This document shows, piece after piece, positions 53,335 to 62,965 of a DNA stretch of 64,000 nucleotides. The stretch spans positions 444,885 to 508,884 of the forward strand of contig NZ_JAPDRJ010000003.1 in NCBI RefSeq assembly GCF_040706535.1. Reading direction: 5' to 3'. How positions within the stretch are numbered: the stretch's first letter is position 1; each line of letters starts with the position of its first letter. The translations under genes and the position numbers were made by a program. Origin of the DNA: Lentisalinibacter orientalis. Lineage in GTDB: Bacteria > Pseudomonadota > Gammaproteobacteria > Steroidobacterales > Woeseiaceae. The notes under the pieces were generated by a model, which saw only the letters and a list, made by a program, of their open reading frames with translations, was not told the origin of the DNA and ran no database searches.

Positions 53335-53395
53335 ACCGGCCCTCTCCGGGAAAGGACTCCGGGAATTCCCCCAGCCGCCAGCGCAAGAGAGCACG

Positions 53396-55147
53396 ATGAG
53401 TACGACGTTGAAGAGCCTCAGTGACTGGGTCGACGAGGTGGCCCGTCTGACCCGGCCGGACGACATTTTCTGGTGTACCGGCAGCGATAGCGAATACGAG
53501 AACTTCATCCAGAAGATGCTGGAGTCCGGTGATCTCGTGGAACTGAACCAGGACTCCTACCCCAACTGCTACCTGCACCGCTCCGACCCCTCGGACGTCG
53601 CGCGGGTGGAACACCTCACCTTCGTCTGCACCCGCCGCGAGGCCGATGCCGGCCCCAACAACAACTGGATGGATCCGGCCGAGGCGCACGCGAAGCTCGA
53701 CGCGCTGTTCGACGGCTGCATGCAGGGCCGCACGATGTACGTCATCCCCTACTGCATGGGACCGGTGAACTCACCCTACTCGCGCTGCGGTGTGGAGATC
53801 ACCGACAGCCCCTACGTGGTCGCCAACATGAAGCTCATGACCCGCATGGGCGACGCCGCGCTCGAGCGCATCGAGCGCGATGGCACCTTCGTCAAGGGCA
53901 TGCACTCCACCGGCGATCTGGACCCGGACAACCGCTACATCATGCATTTCCCGGAGGAGCTCGCCATCCGCAGCATCGGCTCCGGTTACGGCGGCAACGC
54001 GCTGCTCGGCAAGAAGTGCCATGCGCTGCGCATCGCCAGCTGGCAGGCGCGCCAGGAGGGCTGGCTGGCCGAGCACATGCTCATCGTCGGCGTCGAGAGC
54101 CCGGAAGGCGAGGTCCATTACCTGGCCTGCGCCTTCCCGTCGGCCTGCGGCAAGACCAACCTCGCCATGCTCATCCCGCCCGCCTCCCAGCCGGGCTGGA
54201 AGATCTGGACCCTGGGCGACGACATCGCCTGGCTGCACCCGGACGAGGACGGCCGGCTGCGGGCCATCAACCCGGAGGCGGGCTACTTCGGCGTGGTGCC
54301 GGGCACCAACGCGAAGACCAACAAGAACGCCTACGACATGATCCGCAGCGACACCATCTATACCAATGTCGCGGTGACGGCCGACAACGAGCCGTGGTGG
54401 GAAGAGAAGAAGCAGGGCGAGCCCGCCGTCGACTGGCGCGGCCGCGACTACGACCCTGAACACGGTCCCGCCGCCCACCCCAATTCCCGCTTCACGGTGT
54501 CGGCGAAACAGAACCCGAGCTACTCGTCACTGGCGGAGGCGCCCGAGGGCGTGCCCATCTCGGCCATCGTCTTCGGCGGCCGACGCCGGGAACTGGCGCC
54601 GCTGGTCTACGAGGCGAAGGACTGGACCCACGGCGTGCTGGTGGGCGCGAGCGTGGCGTCGGAGACCACCGCGGCGGCCACCGGCAAGGTGGGCGTGGTG
54701 CGCCGGGATCCGATGGCGATGAAGCCCTTCTGCGGCTACAACTTCGCCGACTACTGGGCGCACTGGCTGTCGCTCGCCGACCGGCCGCTCGCGCTGCCCC
54801 GCATCTTCCACGTGAACTGGTTCCGCCGCGACGGCGATGGCCGCTTCCTGTGGCCGGGTTTCGGCGAGAACCTGCGGGTGCTGCGCTGGATCATCGACCG
54901 CTGCGAGGGCCGCGCCGATGCCGTCGAGACGCCGGTGGGTCTGCTGCCGAAGAAAGGCGACATCGACACCGAAGGACTCGAGATCGATCCGGCCGTCATG
55001 GAGGCGCTGCTCGCCGTCGATCCGGCGCAGTGGCAGACGGAGATGGAGGCGGTCGGCGAGTATCTGCGCTCGTTCGGCGAGCGCACGCCCGAGCGTCTGC
55101 TGGCCGAACACGGCGCCGTGATGGAGAAGCTGGCGAAGGCTTCCTGA
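53396..55147 (+). CDS. pckG: Phosphoenolpyruvate carboxykinase (GTP)
   Basis: Converts oxaloacetate and GTP to PEP, the entry to gluconeogenesis. The 583-residue protein is of the GTP class: YVIPYCMGPVNSPYSRCGVE, the P-loop in AFPSACGKTNLAML (near 247-257), IWTLGDDIAWL, PGTNAKTNKNAYDMI and PFCGYNFADYWAHWL. ATG 53396 with AAGAGAG upstream is preferred over an earlier in-frame start within the promoter. Most gammaproteobacteria of the enteric type use the unrelated ATP enzyme. Monocistronic, convergent with the cyclase gene. Confidence 0.95.
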   Translation: MSTTLKSLSDWVDEVARLTRPDDIFWCTGSDSEYENFIQKMLESGDLVELNQDSYPNCYLHRSDPSDVARVEHLTFVCTRREADAGPNNNWMDPAEAHAKLDALFDGCMQGRTMYVIPYCMGPVNSPYSRCGVEITDSPYVVANMKLMTRMGDAALERIERDGTFVKGMHSTGDLDPDNRYIMHFPEELAIRSIGSGYGGNALLGKKCHALRIASWQARQEGWLAEHMLIVGVESPEGEVHYLACAFPSACGKTNLAMLIPPASQPGWKIWTLGDDIAWLHPDEDGRLRAINPEAGYFGVVPGTNAKTNKNAYDMIRSDTIYTNVAVTADNEPWWEEKKQGEPAVDWRGRDYDPEHGPAAHPNSRFTVSAKQNPSYSSLAEAPEGVPISAIVFGGRRRELAPLVYEAKDWTHGVLVGASVASETTAAATGKVGVVRRDPMAMKPFCGYNFADYWAHWLSLADRPLALPRIFHVNWFRRDGDGRFLWPGFGENLRVLRWIIDRCEGRADAVETPVGLLPKKGDIDTEGLEIDPAVMEALLAVDPAQWQTEMEAVGEYLRSFGERTPERLLAEHGAVMEKLAKAS

Positions 55148-55166
55148 GCGGCGCCGGCCGCGCCGC
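55148..55166. terminator. G/C hairpin between pckG and the cyclase gene
   Basis: GCGGCGC, 5-base loop and GCGCCGC form a 7-bp stem just after the pckG stop, in the 24-bp gap of two convergent genes. There is no T-run, so its terminator activity is uncertain. Confidence 0.35.
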
Positions 55167-55171
55167 CGGAC

Positions 55172-56074
55172 TCAGCGCACCAGCATGTAGTGGATGGCCA
55201 GCGGGCTGCCTGGCTTGGCAACCCGTCCCAGGCCGATGATGCCCTCGCCGGCCAGTTCGGCGGAGTCACGGCGCACGAAGATCTCCTCGCCCTGCATGGT
55301 CTGGATGAAGGTGCCGTTGGTGCTCTCGTCCACCAGGAAATACCGGTGCCGGCGCTTCTCCACCCGGGCGTGGATGCGCGAGATCAGATTGCCCTTCACC
55401 ACCAGGTCGTTCTCGTCGGCGCGGCCCATGGAGATGCTGGTGCGCTTCGCGTCCATCTCCACCTCCTTGCCGTTGTAGGAGAGGACGAGCTTCGCCGGCT
55501 TGTCGGCGCCCTGCTCCTCGAAGCCGATGGTCGGCAGCATGCTGGTGGCCTCCTCCGGCTGCCACAGCACCTCGTAGAGCGCCACCTCGTCGCGCTTGCC
55601 CTTCACGGTGGCGATGTCGATCTGGCGGACCAGCGCCTGCCAGTCCTCGTCCAGCTGCTGCACCATCGTGTCGGTGGTGATGATCTGGCGCGCCTTCGCC
55701 TGGGAGGTCATGCGATTCGCGGTGTGCACTGCGGAGCCGAAGATGTCCCGGTTTTCCTGCACCACGGGGCCGTAATGACAGCCGATGCGGATGGAGACCT
55801 TGTGGCCCTCGCCGATCAGCTCCTCGTTGTCGCTGATGCGCTTCTGCATGGCCGCGGCCGCGCCGATGGCGGCGTTGGCCGTGGGGAAGGTGGCCATCAC
55901 CTCGTCGCCCATGGTCTTGATGACCGTGCCGCCGGTCTCCTCGGTGGCGGCTTTCATGATCTCGAGGCACTCGGCCACCGTCTCGCGGGCGCGGTCGTCG
56001 CCCAGCGTCTCGTAGAGCTGGGTGCTGCCGACGACGTCGGCGAAGAGTATTGCGACTTCAGCGTCTGTGGTCAT
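55172..56074 (-). CDS. Class III nucleotide cyclase fused to an FHA domain
   Basis: A 300-residue soluble protein. Residues 1-170 are a class III cyclase homology domain: metal Asp13 (FADVVGST) and Asp57 (MGDEVMA), purine-specifying Lys53 and Asp110 (adenylate-type), and Arg121. The position that is normally the transition-state Asn, four residues before the Arg, is His117 (FGSAVHTANR). Residues about 195-290 form an FHA domain (ISMGRADENDLVV, SRIHARVEKR, DESTNGTFI) that binds phospho-threonine. It likely links Ser/Thr phosphorylation to cAMP, but its activity is open given the His. A TATAAT lies upstream (56144-56139). Confidence 0.88.
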   Translation of the reverse strand: MTTDAEVAILFADVVGSTQLYETLGDDRARETVAECLEIMKAATEETGGTVIKTMGDEVMATFPTANAAIGAAAAMQKRISDNEELIGEGHKVSIRIGCHYGPVVQENRDIFGSAVHTANRMTSQAKARQIITTDTMVQQLDEDWQALVRQIDIATVKGKRDEVALYEVLWQPEEATSMLPTIGFEEQGADKPAKLVLSYNGKEVEMDAKRTSISMGRADENDLVVKGNLISRIHARVEKRRHRYFLVDESTNGTFIQTMQGEEIFVRRDSAELAGEGIIGLGRVAKPGSPLAIHYMLVR

Positions 56075-56138
56075 GCGATGTCCGAAAGCCTTTGCTGCCG
56101 GCGGGATACGCGAGGAACCTTACCCGGTTTCCCGTTCG

Positions 56139-56144
56139 ATTATA
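56139..56144 (-). promoter_or_regulatory. Candidate -10 of the cyclase-FHA gene
   Basis: Perfect TATAAT on the minus strand, 64 bp before the cyclase ATG; the -35 region is weak. Confidence 0.4.
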
Positions 56145-56221
56145 CGCAGACCCGGGCGCCGACTGACACCCATTATGTCTAATCCGTGCGGCCAATCCAC
56201 CGACACCGGCAATCCGCCGCC

Positions 56222-57034
56222 CTACTTCTCGGCGACGATGTAGACGATCCAGGCGGGGTCCGGCTCGCCTTCCGACTCCGGCGTGAACTCCCCGTTGCCC
56301 TCGCCGTCCTCGTCCTCGCCCTCCCAGTAGACGGTCGCCTTGCTGAAACCGGCCTCCAGCAGCAGCTCGCGGATCTCGGGCAGCGTCCACAGGCGCCACT
56401 CGTAGCTGAAGGCCTTCTTCATCTTCGAGCCGTCCGGGAACTTGAAGTGGATGTGGCACTTCATGTACCCCGTCACCGGGTGGTACTCGGCCTGGTGCCA
56501 CACGTAGGTGAAGTCGTCGTGCTCGGTCTCCTCCTTCACCACGTCCATGGTCTCGGAGCCGCCGAAAGCGTCCAGGAACAGGATGCCGTCGTCCGCCAGG
56601 CACTCCCGGCAGCGCTCGAAGTAGCGGCGCATCTCGTCCCGGGTATCGAAGATGAAGTAGCTGAAGTTGAACGCGCCGATCAGGTCCACGATGCCCGTGT
56701 TGGCGGTGAGCACGTTGTCCTCGATGAGATTGACCCGGTCGCGCTCGTCGTGGGTCAGGCGGGAGAGCCGATTCCGGCGTCCCCAGTCGAGCACCTCCGG
56801 ATCCAGGTCCACCCCGACCGCGCGGCAGTCGCTGCCACGCCGCACCCACTCGCAGCAGGCGCTGGCCGTGCCGCAGAAGTCCTCGCGGAAGATCTGCGGC
56901 GTGCGTCCGCGGAGTTCGCTGAAAGTATCGAGGAGGAAGTCCACTTCCACCTCGACGTCCTGGACGGATTCCTCGTAGAGCTCGTGCCTGTCGGCGAGCT
57001 CGGCCATTGTCTGCTTGCGCTGTGCCTTGCCCAT
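56222..57034 (-). CDS. Class I SAM-dependent methyltransferase
   Basis: A 270-residue cytoplasmic protein with a Rossmann-type methyltransferase core: REDFCGTASACCEW (motif I variant), AVGVDLDPEVLDWGRR (motif II with the acidic ribose ligand), IGAFNFSYFIFDTRDEM and LFLDAFGGSE. The C-terminal part (EWRLWTLPEIRELLLEAGFS) resembles small-molecule methyltransferases. An acidic Glu/Asp/Gly stretch (EGEDEDGEGNGE) lies near the end. Substrate unknown. Start ATG 57034 has no clear Shine-Dalgarno; ATG 57007 is an alternative. Divergent from the peptidase gene. Confidence 0.8.
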   Translation of the reverse strand: MGKAQRKQTMAELADRHELYEESVQDVEVEVDFLLDTFSELRGRTPQIFREDFCGTASACCEWVRRGSDCRAVGVDLDPEVLDWGRRNRLSRLTHDERDRVNLIEDNVLTANTGIVDLIGAFNFSYFIFDTRDEMRRYFERCRECLADDGILFLDAFGGSETMDVVKEETEHDDFTYVWHQAEYHPVTGYMKCHIHFKFPDGSKMKKAFSYEWRLWTLPEIRELLLEAGFSKATVYWEGEDEDGEGNGEFTPESEGEPDPAWIVYIVAEK

Positions 57035-57197
57035 AGGGTGACTGTACCTTTCTTATAAGGAGAGGACGCGGTCCTGCCGCCGCTGAATTGTATAGGCTGC
57101 CGCCGTGGGCGGCTATGCGTACTGCCCGGCAGCTTTCGGTACAATCCGGCGCAAACCGCATCGCAAACCATTTCTGCAAACTGTCTCGGAGCCATCC

Positions 57198-58649
57198 ATG
57201 TCGCCATTCACGCCGACGCGGCGTGCCGGCCTGCCGGCACTCGCCGCCATTCCCCTGTTCGCCCTGACTCTGTTCGCGGTAGCCGCGGCAGCCGCCGCAC
57301 AGCCGCTGTCCGACGACCTGAAGGAGAGCGCCGCCGCATTGCGCGACGCCGCGCTCGCGGGCACGCCGGCTTACGACATCGTCGAGTCCCTCACCATGGA
57401 GGTAGGACCGCGCATGGCGGGCTCACCGGGCGACCGCGCCGCGGTGCGCTGGGCGGTCGACAAGCTTCGCGCGCTCGGTCTGGAGAACGTGCGCACCCAG
57501 GAAGTGGAAGTGCCCCACTGGGATCGAGGCACGCTCTCCGTGACGCTGCTCGGTGAAAACCCGGTTCCGCTGGCCGCGACCTCGCTCGGCGGCAGCGTCG
57601 GCACCGGCGAAGCCGGCATCGAGGCGGGCGTGATCCGCGTGACCGGCCTCGAGGACCTGCGGGACCGCGACGCAGAGGACATCCGCGGCCGCATCGTCTT
57701 CATCGACCAGCGCATGGAGCGCTCCCGCGACGGCCAGGGCTATGGCGAGACCGTACCCATCCGGCTGTACGGCGCGCGGGAGGCGGCGAAGCTCGGCGCC
57801 GAGGCCGTCGTCATCCGCAGTGTCGGCACCAGCGACAACCGCGCGCCTCACACCGGCACCCAGCTCTACGATCTTTCCATCCGGCGCATCCCCGCCATCG
57901 CGCTGTCCGCACCGGACGCCGATCTGCTGGCCTACCGCATCGCCGCCGGCGCCGAGCCGGTGCTGCGCATCCATTCCACCGCCCGCCAGCTGCCGCCCAC
58001 CACCTCGGCGAATGTCATCGGCGAGATCCCCGGGCGCGAGGCACCGGAGGAGATTGTGCTGCTGGGCGCGCACCTCGACTCCTGGGACCTCGGCACCGGC
58101 GCGCTGGACGACGGCGCCGGCGTCGGCATCGTCACGGCGGCAGCCCACCTCATCGGTCAGCTGGACGCCGCGCCCCGCCGCACCGTCCGCGTGGTGCTGT
58201 TCGCCAACGAGGAATTCGGCCTGTCCGGCGCGCGCAAATACCGGCAGATGAGCGACGAGGAATTCGCCAATCACATCGTGGGCACCGAGGCCGACTTCGG
58301 CGCCGGCCGGGTCTGGCGCATCTCCTCCAACGTGGCGCCGGAAGCGATGGACCTGGTGGCCGGCATCCACGAGGTGCTGGCGCCGCTCGGCATCGAGCGC
58401 GGCGGCAACGACGCCGGCGGCGGCGCGGATCTGAGGCCGCTGCGCACCGGCGGCATGCCGGTGTTTTCCCTGACCCAGGATGGCACGTACTATTTCGACT
58501 ACCACCACACGGCCAACGACACGATCGACCGCATCGACCGCGAGGCCATCGACCAGAACGTGGCCGCCTACGCCGCCTTCGCCTGGATCTCAGCGAACAT
58601 CGAGCGCGACTTCGGCCGGCTGGCCGTCGAGCCCCGCGAGTCCCGCTGA
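57198..58649 (+). CDS. M28-family metallopeptidase with PA domain, exported
   Basis: A 483-residue zinc exopeptidase, similar in layout to carboxypeptidase Q/plasma glutamate carboxypeptidase. It has a signal peptide (core about 13-34, cut after AAAQ region), an inserted PA domain (about 120-260, YGARE AAKLGAEAVVIRSVG) and the di-zinc core: LGAHLDSWDLGTGALDDGAG (His and Asp), ANEEFGLSGAR (Glu base pair), GTEADFGAG (Asp) and DYHHTANDTID (His). It is followed 56 bp later by a tricorn-like protease, suggesting joint peptide breakdown outside the cytoplasm. Confidence 0.9.
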   Translation: MSPFTPTRRAGLPALAAIPLFALTLFAVAAAAAAQPLSDDLKESAAALRDAALAGTPAYDIVESLTMEVGPRMAGSPGDRAAVRWAVDKLRALGLENVRTQEVEVPHWDRGTLSVTLLGENPVPLAATSLGGSVGTGEAGIEAGVIRVTGLEDLRDRDAEDIRGRIVFIDQRMERSRDGQGYGETVPIRLYGAREAAKLGAEAVVIRSVGTSDNRAPHTGTQLYDLSIRRIPAIALSAPDADLLAYRIAAGAEPVLRIHSTARQLPPTTSANVIGEIPGREAPEEIVLLGAHLDSWDLGTGALDDGAGVGIVTAAAHLIGQLDAAPRRTVRVVLFANEEFGLSGARKYRQMSDEEFANHIVGTEADFGAGRVWRISSNVAPEAMDLVAGIHEVLAPLGIERGGNDAGGGADLRPLRTGGMPVFSLTQDGTYYFDYHHTANDTIDRIDREAIDQNVAAYAAFAWISANIERDFGRLAVEPRESR

Positions 58650-58705
58650 TCGGGCCGATACGGCTTACCCCACTCACGACCAGAGTCATCATCACGGACG
58701 AAACC

Positions 58706-61700
58706 ATGAGAAAGACACTGACACTCTCCCTGACCGCCCTCGCCTTCCTCGCCGGCACCGGCGTGGCGGCGGAGACACTGATGCTGCGCTACCCGGACAT
58801 CCACGGCGACCGGGTGGTGTTCACCTACGCCGGCAACCTCTGGACCGTGTCGGCCGACGGCGGCCGCGCGCGCCAGCTCACCAGCCATCCGGGGCTGGAG
58901 ATCTTCGCCGAGTTCTCGCCGGACGGCAGCGAGATCGCCTTCACCGGCCAGTACGACGGCGCCGAGCAGGTCTACGTCATCCCGGCGGAAGGCGGCGAAC
59001 CGCGCCAGCTGACCTGGTATCCGTCCCAGGGTCCCCTGCCCGCCCGCTGGGGCTACGACCACCTGGTGCAGGGCTGGACGCCGGACGGCCAGCGGGTGCT
59101 GTTCCGCTCCCTGCGCGATGCCTGGGGTCTGGGCGACGGGCGCCTGTTCACCGTGAGCCGCGAGGGCGGACTGCCGGAACCGCTGCCGCTGCCCAGAGCC
59201 GGCGCCGCCACCTTCGCGGGCAGTGCCGACCGGCTGTTCTATTCACCGCTGATGCGCGACTTCCGCACCTGGAAGCGCTACCAGGGCGGCTGGGCCCAGG
59301 ACCTGTATCTGCTGGATATCCCCGGCCGCAAGGCCACGCCGGTAACGACCCACGAGCGCTCGGACCGCGATCCCATGTGGATCGACGGCGCCGCCTACTT
59401 CGCCTCCGACCGGGACGGCCGCTTCAACCTCTACCGCCACGACCCCGCCACCGGCGAGACCACCCAGCTCACTCGCTACACCGACTGGGACGTGCGCTGG
59501 CCCGGCACCGATGGCGCGGGCCGCATCGCCTACGAGCTGAACGGCGCCATCTACGTCTACGACACGGCCACCGGCGAAGACCGGCGCCTCACCATCACCG
59601 TGCCCTCCGACCTCCTGCCGGCACGGCCGCGCCAGGTCAGCGTTGCCGGCCAGATCGAGGACTTCGCGCTGTCGCCGCAGGCACGCCGGGCGCTGTTCGT
59701 CGCCCGTGGCGATCTGTTCAGCGTGCCGGTGGAAAAAGGCCTGGCCATCAACCTGACCGGCACCTCGAACGCCCACGAGCGCGAGGTGGCCTGGTCGCCT
59801 GACGGCAGCCACATCGCCTATGTCTCCGACTTCTCCGGCGAGGAAGAGGTGTACGTGGAGGACTCCTCCGGCGGCGATCCGGTGCAGCTCTCGGAAGGCT
59901 ACCGGACGCGCTACTCCGCGCCCGCCTTCTCACCGGACGGCGAGCGCCTGGCCTGGCACGACGCCACGGGCCGCATTTTCGTGGCGCGCACCGACGGCGG
60001 CGGCGAACCGGTGATCGCGGCCGACGAGGCCCAGGGCGACACGGCGGACTACGCCTGGTCGCCGGACAGCCGCTGGCTCGCCCTGAGCCTGAGCGAGCCC
60101 TCGGGCCTGCGCTCCATCCACGTCTGGGACGCCGGGCGCGAGAAGCTGCACCGCGTCACCGACGAGTTCTTCAACGACCGCTCGCCCGCCTGGTCGCCGG
60201 ACGGCAAGGCGCTGTACTTCCTCGGCGACCGCATGTTCCAGCCACAGATCGGCACCCGGGAGTTCAACTACACCCTGGTCGACCAGGTGGGCATCCTCGG
60301 CCTCGCCCTGACCGCCGATGCCGGCAACCCCTTCGCGCCGGAGAACGCCGACCCGGTCATCGAAGAAGGAGAGGAGAAGAAGGACGACGAGGACAATGAG
60401 GCCGAAGCGCCGAAGGTCCGCATCGACTTCGACGGCCTTGCCGGCCGCTACTTCCGGGTACCCGGCGTCACCCCCACCAACATCCAGGGTCTCGCCGTCA
60501 CCGGCAAGCATCTTCTGTACGTGGTTACCGACTCCTTCTATTACGGCCGCGAACCGCTGCAGCAGCCGCGGCTCATGACCTACAGCATCGAGGACCGGGA
60601 AGCGAAGGAACTGGCGGCCGGCATCCAGGGCCTGAGCCTGTCGCCGGACGGCGGCTTCGTGATGGTGCAGGGCCAGGACGGCTACAAGGTCTACGACATC
60701 GCCAAAGGCGCGGAACAGGAGACGAAGGCCGTCGCCACCGACAAACTGGTGGCCGACATCGACCCGCGCGCCGAGTGGCGCACCATCTTCGAGGAGGTCT
60801 GGCGCCGCTTCCGCGACTACTTCTACGTGGAGAACATGCATGGCCTCGACTGGCAGGCCGTGCGCGAGCAATACGAACCGCTGCTCGAGCACGTCTCCCA
60901 CCGCTCCGATCTCAACTACCTCATCGGCGAGATGATCGCGGAACTCAACGCCTCCCACGCCTACATCGCCGGCGGCGACGAGGGCCTGCCCGCCCGGCCG
61001 AACGTGGCGCTGCTCGGCGCGCGCTTCGCGCTGGATGCCGATGCCGGGCGCTACCGCATCGCCGACATCTTCCCTGGCGAGAACGACAGCGAGCGTTACC
61101 GGTCACCTCTCACCGAGACCGGTGTAGACGTGCGCGAGGGCGACTACCTGCTGGCCGTGAACGGCCGCGAGCTGACGGCGGCCATGAACCCGTACGCGCT
61201 GCTGACCGTCCCGGCCGGCCAGCCCCTGCAGCTCACCGTCGGCGCGACGCCCGACCTCGAGGACGCACGCACGGTGCTGGTGGAGCCGCTCGCGAGCGAG
61301 TCGAGTCTCGTCTACCTGAACTGGGTGGCGGAGAACCGGCACAAGGTGGCCGAGGCCACCGACGGCCGCGTGGGCTACATCCACATCCCGGACATGGGCG
61401 CGAACGGCATCCGCGAGTTCATCAAGTGGTACTACCCGCAGATCCGCAAGGACGGCATCGTGGTAGACGTGCGCTCCAACGGCGGCGGCAACGTCTCGCA
61501 GATGCTGATCGAACGCCTGCGCCGCAACATCCTGGGACTATCGTACGGCCGTCACAACGAGCGTCCGAACACCTATCCCTACACCGTCTTCCCCGGGCAC
61601 CTCGTCTGCCTCATCAACGAGACCTCGGCATCGGACGGCGACATCTTCCCCTGGATGTTCCGGGAGGCGGGCCTCGGCCCGCTCATCGGCAAGCGCACCT

Positions 61701-61972
61701 GGGGCGGCGTCATCGGCATCACCAACCACGGCCCGGTGCTGGATGGCGGCGAGGTCTACGTGCCCCAGTTCGGCTACGCCAACGCGCAGGGCGAGTGGGA
61801 CGTCGAGGGCGAGGGCGTCAGCCCGGACATCGTCGTGGACAACGACCCGGTCGCGCTGCTCGAGGGCCGCGACCCGCAGCTCGCGCGCGGTATCGCCGAG
61901 GTAATGCAGCGCATCCAGGCCGATCCGCCGCGCATCCCGCAGCGCCCGGCGGACCCGGTGCGTACCGACTGA
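58706..61972 (+). CDS. Tricorn-like S41 protease, exported
   Basis: A 1088-residue homologue of archaeal tricorn protease with a signal peptide (core about 5-20, cut after GVAA). The N-terminal two thirds hold WD40/TolB-like beta-propeller repeats (SPDGSEIAFTGQYDGAEQVY, WSPDGSHIAYVSDFSGEEEV). An acidic linker (EEGEEKKDDEDNEAE) is at about 552-566. The C-terminal third has the TSPc helix pair with a likely catalytic His in NMHGLDWQAVREQYE, a PDZ domain (GDYLLAVNGRELT) and the S41 core, with the probable nucleophile Ser976 in NETSASDGD. Tricorn makes short peptides; the M28 enzyme next door could trim them. Confidence 0.92.
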   Translation: MRKTLTLSLTALAFLAGTGVAAETLMLRYPDIHGDRVVFTYAGNLWTVSADGGRARQLTSHPGLEIFAEFSPDGSEIAFTGQYDGAEQVYVIPAEGGEPRQLTWYPSQGPLPARWGYDHLVQGWTPDGQRVLFRSLRDAWGLGDGRLFTVSREGGLPEPLPLPRAGAATFAGSADRLFYSPLMRDFRTWKRYQGGWAQDLYLLDIPGRKATPVTTHERSDRDPMWIDGAAYFASDRDGRFNLYRHDPATGETTQLTRYTDWDVRWPGTDGAGRIAYELNGAIYVYDTATGEDRRLTITVPSDLLPARPRQVSVAGQIEDFALSPQARRALFVARGDLFSVPVEKGLAINLTGTSNAHEREVAWSPDGSHIAYVSDFSGEEEVYVEDSSGGDPVQLSEGYRTRYSAPAFSPDGERLAWHDATGRIFVARTDGGGEPVIAADEAQGDTADYAWSPDSRWLALSLSEPSGLRSIHVWDAGREKLHRVTDEFFNDRSPAWSPDGKALYFLGDRMFQPQIGTREFNYTLVDQVGILGLALTADAGNPFAPENADPVIEEGEEKKDDEDNEAEAPKVRIDFDGLAGRYFRVPGVTPTNIQGLAVTGKHLLYVVTDSFYYGREPLQQPRLMTYSIEDREAKELAAGIQGLSLSPDGGFVMVQGQDGYKVYDIAKGAEQETKAVATDKLVADIDPRAEWRTIFEEVWRRFRDYFYVENMHGLDWQAVREQYEPLLEHVSHRSDLNYLIGEMIAELNASHAYIAGGDEGLPARPNVALLGARFALDADAGRYRIADIFPGENDSERYRSPLTETGVDVREGDYLLAVNGRELTAAMNPYALLTVPAGQPLQLTVGATPDLEDARTVLVEPLASESSLVYLNWVAENRHKVAEATDGRVGYIHIPDMGANGIREFIKWYYPQIRKDGIVVDVRSNGGGNVSQMLIERLRRNILGLSYGRHNERPNTYPYTVFPGHLVCLINETSASDGDIFPWMFREAGLGPLIGKRTWGGVIGITNHGPVLDGGEVYVPQFGYANAQGEWDVEGEGVSPDIVVDNDPVALLEGRDPQLARGIAEVMQRIQADPPRIPQRPADPVRTD

Positions 61973-61981
61973 TTGGCGCGG

Positions 61982-62965
61982 TCAGGCGGCCCGCGGCAGC
62001 GCCGTCAGGGCCTCCTCCACCACTTCCACGCCGGCATCGTGGCGGTGGGCGTTCTCGCTGAGCGTCCGCCGCCACTGCTTCGCGCCGGGGCAGCCGGCGA
62101 ACAACCCGATCATGTGCCGGGTCACGTGGTGAAGGCGGCCGCCGGCGGCCAGATGCGCCTCGATGTAAGGCAGCATCCGCTCCACCACGGCGTGACGGCT
62201 GGCGGGTGCCGCGGCCGGGTCGCCCAGTGCGCGCTCGAGTTCCTCCAGGACCCAGGGCGTGTGGTAGGCCGCGCGGCCGAGCATCACCCCGTCCACGCGA
62301 TCGAGCTGTGCGCGGGCTTCTTCCACCGAGGTAATGCCGCCGTTGATCACGATCTCGAACTCCGGGTAGCGCTCCTTCAGCCGATACACCCGCTCGTAGT
62401 TCAGCGGCGGTACCGTGCGGTTTTCCTTCGGGCTGAGACCGGCCAGGATCGCGATGCGCGCATGCACGATGAACGTCGTGCAACCGGCCTCCGCCACGGT
62501 ATCGACGAAGCGCAGGAAGAATTCGTCGCTGTCCTTGTCGTCGATGCCGAGGCGGGTCTTCACCGTCACGGGCACATCCACCGCTTGGGACATCGCACGC
62601 CAACAGTCGGCCACTAACTCCGGACAGTCCATCAGGCAGGCGCCGAACTGCCCGTCCTGTACGCGGTCGCTCGGGCAGCCCACGTTGATATTGACGGCGT
62701 CGTAGCCTGCGTCGGCGCCGAGGCGGGCCGCACGTGCCATCTTCATCGGATCGCAGCCGCCGACCTGGAGAACGACCGGTTTCTCCGCCGCATCGAAATC
62801 CAGGAGGCGGTTGAAGTCGCCGTGGGCGAGGGCTTCGGCCGTCACCATCTCGGTGTATAGTAGAGCTGATGGCGACAACAGGCGATGGAAGTAGCGGCAA
62901 TGACGGTCTGTCCAATCCATCATCGGCGCAACCTGGATTTCTCGGCGATGTGGGCAATTATTCAC
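61982..62965 (-). CDS. dusA: tRNA-dihydrouridine(20/20a) synthase DusA
   Basis: FMN enzyme that reduces uridine 20/20a in the tRNA D-loop. The 327-residue TIM-barrel protein has VAPMMDWTDRHCRYFHRL at the start, NINVGCPSDRVQDGQFGACL (catalytic Cys97 region), KTRLGIDD, FIVHARIAILAGLSPKENR and INGGITS, all typical of the DusA branch. GTG 62965 is the apparent start and has no Shine-Dalgarno. It ends 9 bp from the tricorn gene, convergent. Confidence 0.94.
   Translation of the reverse strand: MNNCPHRREIQVAPMMDWTDRHCRYFHRLLSPSALLYTEMVTAEALAHGDFNRLLDFDAAEKPVVLQVGGCDPMKMARAARLGADAGYDAVNINVGCPSDRVQDGQFGACLMDCPELVADCWRAMSQAVDVPVTVKTRLGIDDKDSDEFFLRFVDTVAEAGCTTFIVHARIAILAGLSPKENRTVPPLNYERVYRLKERYPEFEIVINGGITSVEEARAQLDRVDGVMLGRAAYHTPWVLEELERALGDPAAAPASRHAVVERMLPYIEAHLAAGGRLHHVTRHMIGLFAGCPGAKQWRRTLSENAHRHDAGVEVVEEALTALPRAA

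Noticed and set aside
53245..53689. Minus-strand open frames opposite the start of pckG
   Set aside because: They lack start signals and overlap the terminator and the intact pckG coding sequence.
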